A stretch of 64,000 nt of DNA from Cryobacterium sp. SO1. GTDB lineage: Bacteria > Actinomycetota > Actinomycetes > Actinomycetales > Microbacteriaceae. This document shows, one piece after another, positions 9,210 to 17,831 of this stretch (its first letter is position 1; the number at the start of each line of letters is the position of its first letter). The notes under the pieces are model-generated. The model searched no databases and was not told where the DNA came from. It was given only the letters and a program-made list of their open reading frames with translations. The stretch spans positions 4,004,635-4,068,634 of the forward strand of contig NZ_CP067394.1 of NCBI RefSeq assembly GCF_004210215.2. Direction: 5' to 3'. The position numbers were made by a program, and so were the translations under genes.

Positions 9210-10895
9210 TCACCCGACCCGTTCGGCGCGCCACACGGTCTGCTCGCCGGGCGCGGTGCCCACGATCTCGTCCAGCTGCGCGCGGAACGCGACAAGCCGG
9301 GGCTCCGGTGAGACGTCGACGAGACGGGCGGTCTCGCGGTAGCCCGCCAGCTGGTGCGCGGGCAGCGTCTCGGCCGCCGGTACTTCCCGGCCAGCGAAGA
9401 GCTCCCGCCGCACGTAGACACGCTGGTCCTCCTGGGCCCTGGGCCCCAGCGCGGGGACGATGTCGTCGGCGTGCTCGACCGCGATCGCCGGCATGCCATC
9501 GGGCAGCGGCAGGTCGGTCTCGGGCGCCCCGAAGGTGAGCATCCCCACGGCGCTGACGTCGCCGTTGGAGACCAGCTGGTTGGCGATCAGCCCGCCCTGC
9601 GAGTGCGCCACCGGCAGCACCGGGTCACCGGGCTGCACCCCGGCCGCCTGCATGGCCTGCAGCACCGCCCGGTAGGAGCCGGCATCCTGCCCGGCCACGG
9701 CCGCGACGTTGGAGGCCATGTCCCACGGCTCGGTCGAGCCGGTCGGGCTCCACTCCACAGTGCCGCCGATGTAGACCAGCCAGGACGGATGCTCCGCGTC
9801 GCCGTACCGCTCGATGCGCACCTGGCCGCCGTCGTCCTCGGTGGGGATGCGGTCGGCCAGGTCGGCGAATCCGGTGGGTGGGCTCGGCGGCGCCAACTCG
9901 GCTGTCGGGGCGATGCCGGCCGCCGGCTCGGTGGCGAGCCTGTTGCCGGGCCGGGGCGTCGGATCGGCGGCCGGGCCGCGCGGGGGCAGGCCCAGCGGCC
10001 CCGGTGCTGAACCGGCGGCGGGGCCCTGCAACGGAACGGCCGCCGGGCCGAACGGTGCGACCGGGACGCCGCCGGTCGCGCCGGCCCCGGCCAGGCCCGC
10101 CCGGGCGACCCGGGCCGGGTCATCTGCGCCGCCTGCCCGTCCGGTCGACGAGCCGACCTGGCTGACCCGCACGGGCGTCTCGCGCAGCAGTCCAGCCGCC
10201 TGCGCTGCCACGAGCAGGCCGAACGCCGAGGACTGGGCGCCGAGTATCCCGGCACCCTCGTCGCCCACCGCAGCGGCCACCGGGTACGGCACGCCCAGCC
10301 GGCCCAGCGCCGCTTCATCGGCCGAGGACACCAACGTCCGCACCAGCGCGACGGTGGCCGGGTTGGTGAGCAGCCGCGGGTTCTCCCGCAGCCAGTCGGT
10401 CAGCCAGGGCGGCACCACCGACGGTGTGCGGCCCAGTGCGGCGCTGGACAGCAGCGATCCGACCGCCAGATAGGCCATCGGGGTCGCCGCCCACAGCGCC
10501 AGAACCGGCGCCGGAACCCCCAGGGTGTGGGCCATCCAGGCGCCAGTACCCCGCAGCGCGGTGTCCAATCCGTTCTCGAGGCGGCCGTACTCCTCTGCGG
10601 CCTGCTCGAGGGCATCGGCCAGCTCCCCGCTCCGGTCGGCGACGGCGTCGATCGCCACCGACGCGCCGAACACGCAGGCGCCCAGGTCATCCGGCTGCCA
10701 GGCCGGCGCGGGGCCGACACCCAGCGACCGGACCCGACCGATCTGCCCCCGCCACTGCTCCGCCTCACCCTGCAGCAGGCGCAGTGCGGCCATCTCGGTG
10801 AACACCGTGTCGGTGGCCACCCGGATGCCGCCGCCCGACACCATGAGCGCGCCGTCGTTCCCGCCAGGGCCGCCGTCGCCGACCGGGCCTGTCAC
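9210..10895 (-). CDS. Alpha/beta hydrolase with helical N-terminus (possible secreted or cell-surface esterase partner)
   Basis: 561-residue protein. The N-terminal 120 residues are helical and resemble WXG100/ESAT-6-like substrates, followed by Ala/Leu-rich helices, a Pro/Gly linker (about 260-340) and a C-terminal hydrolase fold with AHSQGGL near residue 431 (nucleophile Ser), TFGAPETD, and AVEHADDIVPALG (candidate acid/His region). GTG at 10895 overlaps the upstream gene's TGA as GTGA, fixing this start. The coupling and helical N-terminus suggest the two proteins act together. No secretion machinery is visible nearby; substrate unknown. Confidence 0.75.
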   Translation of the reverse strand: MTGPVGDGGPGGNDGALMVSGGGIRVATDTVFTEMAALRLLQGEAEQWRGQIGRVRSLGVGPAPAWQPDDLGACVFGASVAIDAVADRSGELADALEQAAEEYGRLENGLDTALRGTGAWMAHTLGVPAPVLALWAATPMAYLAVGSLLSSAALGRTPSVVPPWLTDWLRENPRLLTNPATVALVRTLVSSADEAALGRLGVPYPVAAAVGDEGAGILGAQSSAFGLLVAAQAAGLLRETPVRVSQVGSSTGRAGGADDPARVARAGLAGAGATGGVPVAPFGPAAVPLQGPAAGSAPGPLGLPPRGPAADPTPRPGNRLATEPAAGIAPTAELAPPSPPTGFADLADRIPTEDDGGQVRIERYGDAEHPSWLVYIGGTVEWSPTGSTEPWDMASNVAAVAGQDAGSYRAVLQAMQAAGVQPGDPVLPVAHSQGGLIANQLVSNGDVSAVGMLTFGAPETDLPLPDGMPAIAVEHADDIVPALGPRAQEDQRVYVRRELFAGREVPAAETLPAHQLAGYRETARLVDVSPEPRLVAFRAQLDEIVGTAPGEQTVWRAERVG

Positions 10896-11203
10896 GGCGC
10901 CGCCTTGACCCGGCCGATGGCCTCGTCCACGGCCCACAGCGCGTCGTCCAGGGCGCGCCAGGCGCCGCGCAGGTTGGCGCTCAGCTCACCCAGGACGGCG
11001 CCATAGGCCCGCTGCGCCGGTGACCGCCACGCCGGCCCGGTCTCCTGGCCGGCTAGCCGGCGCCCCGAGACCTCCACCGCGTCCCGCACCCCGCGCAAGA
11101 GCCACCGCTGTTCACGCAGCCGGGCCAGAGTCTCGGCATCCGGCCCTGTGCTTACATCCGGCCCGCTCACATCTGGCAGGATGCTGCCGCCCGCTGATTC
11201 CAT
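10892..11203 (-). CDS. Small helical protein coupled to the alpha/beta hydrolase
   Basis: 103 residues, predicted all-helical with W at several positions (GPAWRSPAQRAYGAVLGELS, GAWRALDDALWAVDEA), reminiscent of WXG100-type or T7SS-chaperone-like helical hairpins. A strong site, AGGAGGTG, lies 4 bp before ATG 11203. Its stop overlaps the start of the hydrolase by GTGA. The function is inferred only from this pairing. Confidence 0.65.
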   Translation of the reverse strand: MESAGGSILPDVSGPDVSTGPDAETLARLREQRWLLRGVRDAVEVSGRRLAGQETGPAWRSPAQRAYGAVLGELSANLRGAWRALDDALWAVDEAIGRVKAAP

Positions 11204-11330
11204 CGCACCTCCTCGTTTCGGCCAGACTGCGCCGGTCGGCCGGGAGGGTGGCGGCCGGCGCTGGATCCGGGGGAAAGTTGCCTCTGGGGGGGCGGATGTG
11301 GAGGAGGGGAATGTGGAACACAATGGACAC

Positions 11331-11858
11331 ATGAATTTTGCGGCGCTCAGTCCAGATGAGTCGACGCCATTCCGGATCATTTTCGTCTGCACCGGCAACA
11401 TCTGCCGGTCGCCCATGGCCGAGGTGATGTTGCGTGACCTGGTCACGCGCTCCGGACTGGGTCGGCTCATCACGACGAGCTCCGCGGGCACCGGCGACTG
11501 GCACGTCGGCGAGCAGGCCGACACCCGCACGGTCTCAGCCTTGGCCAAGCGCGGCTATGACGGCAGCCACCATCGGGCGCGGCAATTCGACGCGGGCTGG
11601 TTCGAAGACCTCGACCTCGTCGTGGTGCTGGACAGGTCGCAGGAGCGCATCCTGCGGAACTGGGCGCCCACCGAACGCGACCGCAACAAGGTGCGCCTGC
11701 TGCTCAGCTTCGACAGGGACCAGGCGGCCCTGCGGGACGTGCCCGACCCGTACTATTCCGACGATGCGCTGTTTGACTCCGTTTTAGGCATGATTGAGAG
11801 AGCCAATTCTGCGCTCTTCGCGCAGCTCGCACCCGCAATCAGACAGGGAGTCCGATGA
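11331..11858 (+). CDS. Low-molecular-weight protein-tyrosine-phosphatase family protein
   Basis: About 175 residues. P-loop CTGNICRSP (C-x5-R) near residue 20 and DPYYSDD near 138 (general-acid Asp) mark an LMW-PTP that would dephosphorylate phosphotyrosine proteins in the cytoplasm. The usual C(X)5RS order is kept, so it should be catalytically competent. ATG 11331 is taken as start; an in-frame GTG at 11313 lies closer to the GGAGGGGA sequence and cannot be excluded. Its end overlaps purB by ATGA, so they are translationally coupled, although no functional link is known. Confidence 0.85.
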   Translation: MNFAALSPDESTPFRIIFVCTGNICRSPMAEVMLRDLVTRSGLGRLITTSSAGTGDWHVGEQADTRTVSALAKRGYDGSHHRARQFDAGWFEDLDLVVVLDRSQERILRNWAPTERDRNKVRLLLSFDRDQAALRDVPDPYYSDDALFDSVLGMIERANSALFAQLAPAIRQGVR

Positions 11859-13237
11859 GTCCTCTACCCCCACAGGTCCTCAGTCCACTCGACGGCCGGT
11901 ATCAAGCCGCGGTCACCGAACTGGGCGAGCACCTGTCTGAGGCCGGACTGAACCGCGCCAGGGTCAAGGTCGAGGTGGAGTGGCTGATCGCCCTCACCGA
12001 CCGCAGCCTGTTCGGCTCCGCGCCGCTCAGCATCGTGCAGAAGAAGGGCCTGAAGGCCTTGGTCACCGACTTCGGCCAGGCCGAAATCGATGAACTGGCC
12101 ACCCTCGAGGCCGTGACCCGGCACGACGTCAAGGCCGTGGAGTACCTCGTGCGCCGCCGCCTGGTGCCGCTGGGCTTAGAGCCGATCAGCGAGCTGACCC
12201 ACTTCGCCGCCACCAGCGAGGACATCAACAACCTGGCATACGCCCTCACCGTCTCCGCGGCCGTGCGCGAGGTCTGGCTGCCCAAGCTCCGCGCCCTGAT
12301 CGGGGCCCTCCGCCGCCTGGCCGCCGAGTACCGCGCCGACGCCATGCTCGCCCGCACGCACGGTCAGCCCGCCACCCCCACCACCATGGGCAAGGAACTG
12401 GCGGTCTTCGTCTACAGGCTCGAGCGCATCCAGAAGCAGATCGAGGCCAACGAGTACCTCGGCAAGTTCAGCGGCGCCACCGGCACCTTCGCCGCGCACG
12501 TCGCCGCGGATCCGGCCGTGGACTGGCCCGCAGTGTCCCGCGAGTTCGTCGAGGGCCTCGGCCTGGGCTGGAACCCGCTGACCACCCAGATCGAGTCGCA
12601 CGACTGGCAGGCCGAGCTGTACGGAAAGGTGTCGCACGCCAACCGGGTGCTGCACAACCTCGCCACCGACATCTGGACCTACATCTCGATCGGCTACTTC
12701 CGTCAGGTGCCCCAGGCCGGCGCGACCGGGTCGTCGACCATGCCGCACAAGATCAACCCGATCCGGTTCGAGAACGCCGAGGCCAACCTCGAACTTTCCA
12801 GCGCCCTGCTGGATTCCCTGGCCGCGACCCTGGTCACCTCCCGGTTGCAGCGCGACCTCACCGACTCGACCACCCAGCGCAACATCGGGGTCGGCTTCGG
12901 CCACTCGCTGCTCGCGCTGGACAACCTGGTGCGGGGCCTGGGTGAGATCGACCTCGACCGTGACCTGCTCGCGCACGATCTGGACACCAACTGGGAGATC
13001 CTCGGCGAGGCCATCCAGACGGTCATCCGCGCCGAGGTCAGCGCCGGCCGGTCCACGATCGCCGACCCGTACGCGCTGCTCAAGGAGCAGACCCGCGGCA
13101 AGCGGATCAACCGTGCCGACCTGGTGGCGTTCGTGCAGGACCTCGAGATCGGCGACGCCGCCAAGGCCCGCCTGCTCGAGCTCACCCCGGCGGGCTACGT
13201 CGGCCTGGCCGACCCGCTGGTGGACTACCTGGGCTGA
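11855..13237 (+). CDS. purB: Adenylosuccinate lyase
   Basis: Cleaves SAICAR to AICAR and adenylosuccinate to AMP, releasing fumarate, in purine synthesis. 460 residues with the fumarase/aspartase-superfamily signature GSSTMPHKINPIR near residue 292, TSEDINNLAY near 115 and ARTHGQPATPTTMGKE near 165. The SPLDGRY N-terminus is typical of the long (E. coli-like) PurB class. Its 3' end overlaps by 13 bp the convergent P-type ATPase gene. No other purine genes are adjacent. Confidence 0.95.
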   Translation: MSPLPPQVLSPLDGRYQAAVTELGEHLSEAGLNRARVKVEVEWLIALTDRSLFGSAPLSIVQKKGLKALVTDFGQAEIDELATLEAVTRHDVKAVEYLVRRRLVPLGLEPISELTHFAATSEDINNLAYALTVSAAVREVWLPKLRALIGALRRLAAEYRADAMLARTHGQPATPTTMGKELAVFVYRLERIQKQIEANEYLGKFSGATGTFAAHVAADPAVDWPAVSREFVEGLGLGWNPLTTQIESHDWQAELYGKVSHANRVLHNLATDIWTYISIGYFRQVPQAGATGSSTMPHKINPIRFENAEANLELSSALLDSLAATLVTSRLQRDLTDSTTQRNIGVGFGHSLLALDNLVRGLGEIDLDRDLLAHDLDTNWEILGEAIQTVIRAEVSAGRSTIADPYALLKEQTRGKRINRADLVAFVQDLEIGDAAKARLLELTPAGYVGLADPLVDYLG

Positions 13238-15963
13238 GCACGCATCGGCCGGCGGCGAGCCCGGCGCCGGCCGATCAGCTTGTTCACTTCGACAAGAACG
13301 AAGATCACCAGGGCCAGGCCCAGCGTGTAGGCCCACTCGCGCAGGCCGATCGGCGTGGAGCTGAACCACACGTTCATCACCGGGGTGTACACGAAGATCA
13401 GCTGCAGCACGAGCATCGTGCCCACCGACATCCACACGGCCCGGTTGCCGCGCAGCACGCCCAGTGTGAGGCTCGACGCCCGCAGGAACCGGCAGTTGAA
13501 CAGGAACACCAGCTGGCTGAGCACCAGCATGGTCACCGCTGTGGTCTGCGCCACCGCTCGGGACGACCCGATCGACTGCTCGTAGAAGAACACCCCGATG
13601 GTCGCCGTCGTGATCAGCACAGACACCCAGACCAGTCGGCCGAGGTATTCGGAGTCGAGGACCGACCCGCCCGGCGGGCGCGGTCGGCGCAGCATGATGC
13701 CGGGTTCGGCGGGCTCGGTGGCCAGGGCCAACGACAGGGTCACCGCGGTGATCAGGTTGACCCAGAGGATCTGGGTGGGCTGCAACGGCAGCGCAAAGCC
13801 GAACAGCACCGCCAGCAGCACCACCAGGGACTGCGCAGCGGTGGTCGGCAGGATGAAGATGATGGATTTCTGCAGGTTGTCCCGAATGCGCCTGCCCTCT
13901 TCGACGGCCTTCTGAATGGTGGCGAAGTTGTCGTCGGCCAGCACGATATCGGCGGCCTCCTTGGTCGCCTCCGTGCCCTTGATCCCCATCGCCACACCCA
14001 CATCCGCCCTGCGGAGCGCCGGGGCGTCGTTGACGCCGTCGCCAGTCATCGCCACGACCTCGCCGTGCGATTGCAGCGCCTTCACGATGCGCAACTTGTG
14101 CTCCGGGCTGGTGCGGGCGAACACGTCCACGTCCCGCACGACCTGGGCCAGCTGGTCCTGGGAGAGTTTCTGCAGCTCGCCGCCGGTGAGCACCCGCGCG
14201 GCTTCGGTCACGATCCCCATTTCCGTGGCGATCGCCACGGCTGTGCCGTGATGGTCGCCGGTGATCATCTTCACCCGGATGCCGGCGTCGTGCATGATCC
14301 GGATGGCCGCGATGGCCTCCGGCCGGGGTGGGTCTACGATGCCGACCACGCCGAGGAACACCAGGCCGTCGTCGATGTCGCCAAGGTGCAGGGAGCCCAG
14401 GCCGGCCGGAGCGTCGCCCACGGCCGCCCCGAGGACGCGGAGCCCGGTGGAGCTGAGCTCGTCGACCCGCCGCTCCCAGAGCGCCTCGTCGAGGGGTTCG
14501 GGGATGCCTGCGGCATCCAGCTGCAGACTGCACCGCTCCAGCAGCCGGGCTGGTGCCCCCTTCACCAGGATCCGGGCGGGCTCGTCATCCCACCGGTTGA
14601 GGGTGGCCATGAACTTGTTGGCCGACTCGAACGGGATCACGGCCAGTCTCTGGGCGCCCGCCGGGTCGAAGCCGGCCTTGTGGCCGAGGGTGCAGAGCGC
14701 CCCCTCCGTCGGTTCTCCGACCACCTTCCAGACACCGTCGTCGGCACTGACCCTGGCATCGTTGCAGACAACCATGACCTCTACCAGCCGGGCCAGGTCA
14801 TCCTGGTCGGCGACCGTCACCAGCCGGCCGTCCAGGATGACGGCGCCGGCCGGGTCGTAGCCGATCCCCCGCACCTCGTACCGGGCCGCGCCGGTGATCA
14901 CGGCGCGCACCGTCATCTCGTTGCGGGTGAGGGTGCCGGTCTTGTCGGTACAGACCGTGGTCACCGAGCCGAGAGTCTCCACGGCGGTGAGCTTTCGCAC
15001 GATGGCGTTGTGGGCGGCCATCTGCCGCACACCAAGGGCCAGCGTGATCGTCACCAGGGCCGGGAGCCCCTCCGGCACCGCCGCCACCGCGAAACCGATC
15101 GTGGCGGCGAAGAGGTCGGCGAAGCCGCGGTCGTGCACCAGCCGGCCGATCACGAGCATCAGGCCCGAGATGGCAAGGATGCCCAGCGAGATCCGGGTGC
15201 TGAAGACGTCCAGCTGGCGAGTCAACGGGGTGGCCAGGGCCTCCGTGTCGGTGACCAGGGTCTGGATGCGTCCGATCTCGGTGGCCGGTCCGGTGGCCGT
15301 CACCACCCCCCGGCCGCTGCCCACCGCCACGATCGTTCCCGAGTACAACATGCAGTGCCGGTCGCCGAGTCCGGCGTCTGCGGCGACGGCGGCGACGTCC
15401 TTGCCGGCCGGAACGGATTCCCCGGTGAGCGCGGACTCCTCGACCCTGAGGTTGGTGCCCTCGATCAGGCGCAGGTCGGCGGGCACCTTGTCGCCGGACT
15501 TCACCCGCACGATGTCGCCGGGCACGAGGGTGGCCGCGTCGGTGTTCACCCAGTGGCCTCCCCGGCGGGTTTTCGCGTTCAGCGACAGCATCCGGCGGAT
15601 GCCGTCGAGCGCCTTCTCCGCCCGGCCCTCCTGCAGGAACCCGATCACCGCGTTGATCACGGCCACCGCCAGGATCACCGACGCGTCGACCCAGTCGCCG
15701 AACACCACCGTGAGCACGGCCGAACCGAGCAGCACGTAGATGAGCACGTCGTTGAAGTGGCCGAGGAAGCGCAGCACCGGATTCTGCTTGGCTACAACGG
15801 GCAGGGCGTTCGCCCCGTACCGGGCCAGCCGTTCGGCAGCCTCCGACTCGTCGAGACCGTGCCGGCTGGTCTGCAGCTCGGCGCACACCTCGTCGACGCT
15901 GCGGGCGTACGGCCGGGCGGGGATCGCCGGCACGGCGGCCCGCGCACGGCCCTCGGTGGTCAT
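13225..15963 (-). CDS. P2-type cation-transporting ATPase
   Basis: 912-residue ion pump. N-terminal cation-ATPase domain, ALTGESVPAGKD (actuator TGES, near 177), AAVPEGLPALVT in M4 (near 298), CTDKTGTLTRNEM with the phosphorylated Asp near 338, TGDGVNDAPALRRADVGVAMG near 639, and six C-terminal membrane helices. M5 lacks the charge pattern needed to choose confidently among Ca, Na/K or Mg transport. ATG 15963 follows GAGGGGGCAGCT. It converges on purB with a 13-bp overlap of the coding ends, leaving no room for a terminator between them. Confidence 0.9.
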   Translation of the reverse strand: MTTEGRARAAVPAIPARPYARSVDEVCAELQTSRHGLDESEAAERLARYGANALPVVAKQNPVLRFLGHFNDVLIYVLLGSAVLTVVFGDWVDASVILAVAVINAVIGFLQEGRAEKALDGIRRMLSLNAKTRRGGHWVNTDAATLVPGDIVRVKSGDKVPADLRLIEGTNLRVEESALTGESVPAGKDVAAVAADAGLGDRHCMLYSGTIVAVGSGRGVVTATGPATEIGRIQTLVTDTEALATPLTRQLDVFSTRISLGILAISGLMLVIGRLVHDRGFADLFAATIGFAVAAVPEGLPALVTITLALGVRQMAAHNAIVRKLTAVETLGSVTTVCTDKTGTLTRNEMTVRAVITGAARYEVRGIGYDPAGAVILDGRLVTVADQDDLARLVEVMVVCNDARVSADDGVWKVVGEPTEGALCTLGHKAGFDPAGAQRLAVIPFESANKFMATLNRWDDEPARILVKGAPARLLERCSLQLDAAGIPEPLDEALWERRVDELSSTGLRVLGAAVGDAPAGLGSLHLGDIDDGLVFLGVVGIVDPPRPEAIAAIRIMHDAGIRVKMITGDHHGTAVAIATEMGIVTEAARVLTGGELQKLSQDQLAQVVRDVDVFARTSPEHKLRIVKALQSHGEVVAMTGDGVNDAPALRRADVGVAMGIKGTEATKEAADIVLADDNFATIQKAVEEGRRIRDNLQKSIIFILPTTAAQSLVVLLAVLFGFALPLQPTQILWVNLITAVTLSLALATEPAEPGIMLRRPRPPGGSVLDSEYLGRLVWVSVLITTATIGVFFYEQSIGSSRAVAQTTAVTMLVLSQLVFLFNCRFLRASSLTLGVLRGNRAVWMSVGTMLVLQLIFVYTPVMNVWFSSTPIGLREWAYTLGLALVIFVLVEVNKLIGRRRARRRPMRAQPR

Positions 15964-16045
15964 AGCTGCCCCCTCAGGGGAAGGAACACCGGGAACAGGA
16001 CCACGATGGTTCCATTAAAGCACCGGGCCGGCGCGAGACTGGGGG

Positions 16046-16315
16046 CTAATGGCCCTTGTTGTCGCCGTTCTGGTTCTGTTCGTCCAGGTCGCTCTTCTCG
16101 GCCGCGTTCGGCTTCATGCCCAGGGCGAGCATCGCGATGACGACCAGGGCGATGATGAAGGTGATTCCCAGCGCGATCGACGACAGCGCCCAGTTGCGGG
16201 TGGCCAGCAGGATGGTGAGACCGACGAAGAGGCCCATCACGGCGGAGATGGCGACCAGCTCAACGGGCTTGAGGATCTCGCTCCTGGTGGGCTTGTGCGG
16301 GGTGTTCTGGGTCAC
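16046..16315 (-). CDS. Small two-helix membrane protein
   Basis: 89 residues with two hydrophobic segments (VELVAISAVMGLFVGLTILL and the LSSIALGITFIIALVVIAML region) and a charged hydrophilic tail ending DLDEQNQNGDNKGH. GTG at 16315 overlaps the upstream gene's TGA as GTGA. Similar short ORFs follow HdeD-like genes in Microbacteriaceae. Function unknown. Confidence 0.7.
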   Translation of the reverse strand: MTQNTPHKPTRSEILKPVELVAISAVMGLFVGLTILLATRNWALSSIALGITFIIALVVIAMLALGMKPNAAEKSDLDEQNQNGDNKGH

Positions 16316-16911
16316 GGGGTGTCCGAATCTGTGGGGGAAGAAGCCAGGTCGCGCCGCGCATCCACGGGCGCTGAGGAGAGGGAGACACCGGCGATGACCA
16401 GGTACACCCCGGTGATCACCAGGTAGGCGCCGAGCAGGCCCACCGCGACGACGGCGTTCGGCGGCAGGAGCAGGAACACCAGGGCCAGCACCGCGGTGAG
16501 AGCACCGACGACCAGCCAGTCGCGGGCGACCTGGCCGCGTCCGTGCACCCGGATGCCCGAGTACAGCTCCAGGAAACCGGTGACCGCCGCCCACACCGAG
16601 ACGATGTAGAGGAAGAAGCCCAGCCCGCCGGCGTTCAGGGCGAGCGCGAGCACGCCGGCGAGAACGCCGACGGCGCCCTGAATGGCGAAAATGCTGCGGT
16701 CACTCCGGTCGGTGACGGTCGGCCAGCTGAGCAGCCCGGTGACTAGACCGTTGACCAGCGCGAAGGCACCGAACACCAGGAGCCCGAACTCGGCGGAGTG
16801 GTCGGCGTTGAACGTGATCACGGCCGCCGGCACGAACGCCACGACGGCGCGCGCGACGGGCACGGTCCAGTACCGGGCACCGATGACGGCTCCTACCGGG
16901 GCATGCGCCAC
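16312..16911 (-). CDS. HdeD/DUF308-like multi-pass membrane protein
   Basis: 199 residues with about six hydrophobic helices in two similar halves, including the small-residue-rich segment AIQGAVGVLAGVLALALNAG, matching the general layout of DUF308/HdeD proteins. GTG start at 16911 preceded by AGAGG. It forms a two-gene coupled unit with the following small membrane protein. No catalytic motif is visible; a stress-related membrane role is the family default, not shown here. Confidence 0.6.
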   Translation of the reverse strand: MAHAPVGAVIGARYWTVPVARAVVAFVPAAVITFNADHSAEFGLLVFGAFALVNGLVTGLLSWPTVTDRSDRSIFAIQGAVGVLAGVLALALNAGGLGFFLYIVSVWAAVTGFLELYSGIRVHGRGQVARDWLVVGALTAVLALVFLLLPPNAVVAVGLLGAYLVITGVYLVIAGVSLSSAPVDARRDLASSPTDSDTP

Positions 16912-17033
16912 GCGGGCACCTCTTTCGTCGCAGGGAGTCCTCCCAGTCTACGCGGCGCATCTGACCGGGTTCGGTGCCCGCACGTAGCGGGCCGGGGCAT
17001 CCGCGACTACCGTCAGGCTCGACAAAGGGGTTC

Positions 17034-17822
17034 ATGGTGGTCACATCGAATGTTCCGGCCGGCAGCGTGCGGGTCAGTCCCGGCGAGGACGCGGACGCGT
17101 TGGCGGACCTGCTCGCGCGGGCGCCCGGCGACGTGCCCGGCTTTCTCAGCAGCCGCTCCGGCCTGCCGGGGCCGCGGGCCAACCTGCCCCTTGCCGACGC
17201 CTTCGCCGCAACGGCGCCGGCCGAGCTGATCTGGAGCCTGGCCGACTCCCCCGACGAGTACCTGGCCTTCTGCGGTGCAGAGGGGCTCGGCCGGCTCGCT
17301 CTCGCTGCCCCGGACCGGCCCGAGGCTCTCACGGCCCTCCGCCGCGCAGCAGCCGACGACCGCTGGCGGGTGCGGGAGGGCGCCGCCCGGGCAGTGCAGC
17401 TGGTCGGCGATGCCGACCCGGCCCTGATGCACACCATCGTCGAGGACTGGTCGGCAGCGCGGGATGCGTGGCTGGCCCGGGCTGCTGTGGCCGCGATCTG
17501 CGAGCCCCGGCTGCTGACCGGCTCCGACGCCCAGGCCCTCGCCCTGCAGGTCTGCGACCGGGCCACGACCCTGCTGCTCGCCGGTGAACCGCCGGAGGCC
17601 GACCCGGTACGCTCCCGCGAGGCGCACCGGGTGCTGCGCCAGGCCCTGGGTTACGGCTGGAGCGTGGCGATCGCTGCGAGTCCGAAGGCCGGCCTTGCCA
17701 CGTTCCACGGACTGAGCGCCAGCGACAACCCGGATGCCCGGTGGGTCGTGCGGTCGAACCTCACCAAGGCGCGACTACGGTCGGTGCTCGCCGAGCGCAA
17801 CCTCTGGGGCACGCTCGGCTGA
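17034..17822 (+). CDS. HEAT-repeat-like hypothetical protein
   Basis: 262 residues, almost entirely helical. The middle (ALRRAAADDRWRVREGAARAVQLVGD) is a HEAT/PBS-lyase-like repeat with the D-x-R-W-x-V-R-E-x-A-A motif. Residues 205-245 hold further helices (REAHRVLRQALGYGWSVAIA, NPDARWVVRSNLTKARL). ATG 17034 has AAAGGGG five bases upstream. It is convergent with pntB 9 bp away. Possibly a scaffold or DNA-repair-glycosylase-like (AlkD-type) helical protein, but no catalytic residue set could be recognised. Confidence 0.65.
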   Translation: MVVTSNVPAGSVRVSPGEDADALADLLARAPGDVPGFLSSRSGLPGPRANLPLADAFAATAPAELIWSLADSPDEYLAFCGAEGLGRLALAAPDRPEALTALRRAAADDRWRVREGAARAVQLVGDADPALMHTIVEDWSAARDAWLARAAVAAICEPRLLTGSDAQALALQVCDRATTLLLAGEPPEADPVRSREAHRVLRQALGYGWSVAIAASPKAGLATFHGLSASDNPDARWVVRSNLTKARLRSVLAERNLWGTLG

Positions 17823-17831
17823 GCCGCGCCG

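Noticed and set aside
12176..14533. Long minus-strand reading frame of 785 codons across purB and the P-type ATPase 3' end
   Set aside because: It is the complement or alternate frame of two well-supported genes and has the Arg/Gly/His-rich composition of a high-GC shadow frame.
14065..16140. Long plus-strand frame of 691 codons opposite the P-type ATPase
   Set aside because: Antisense to a gene with complete catalytic motifs; no family features.
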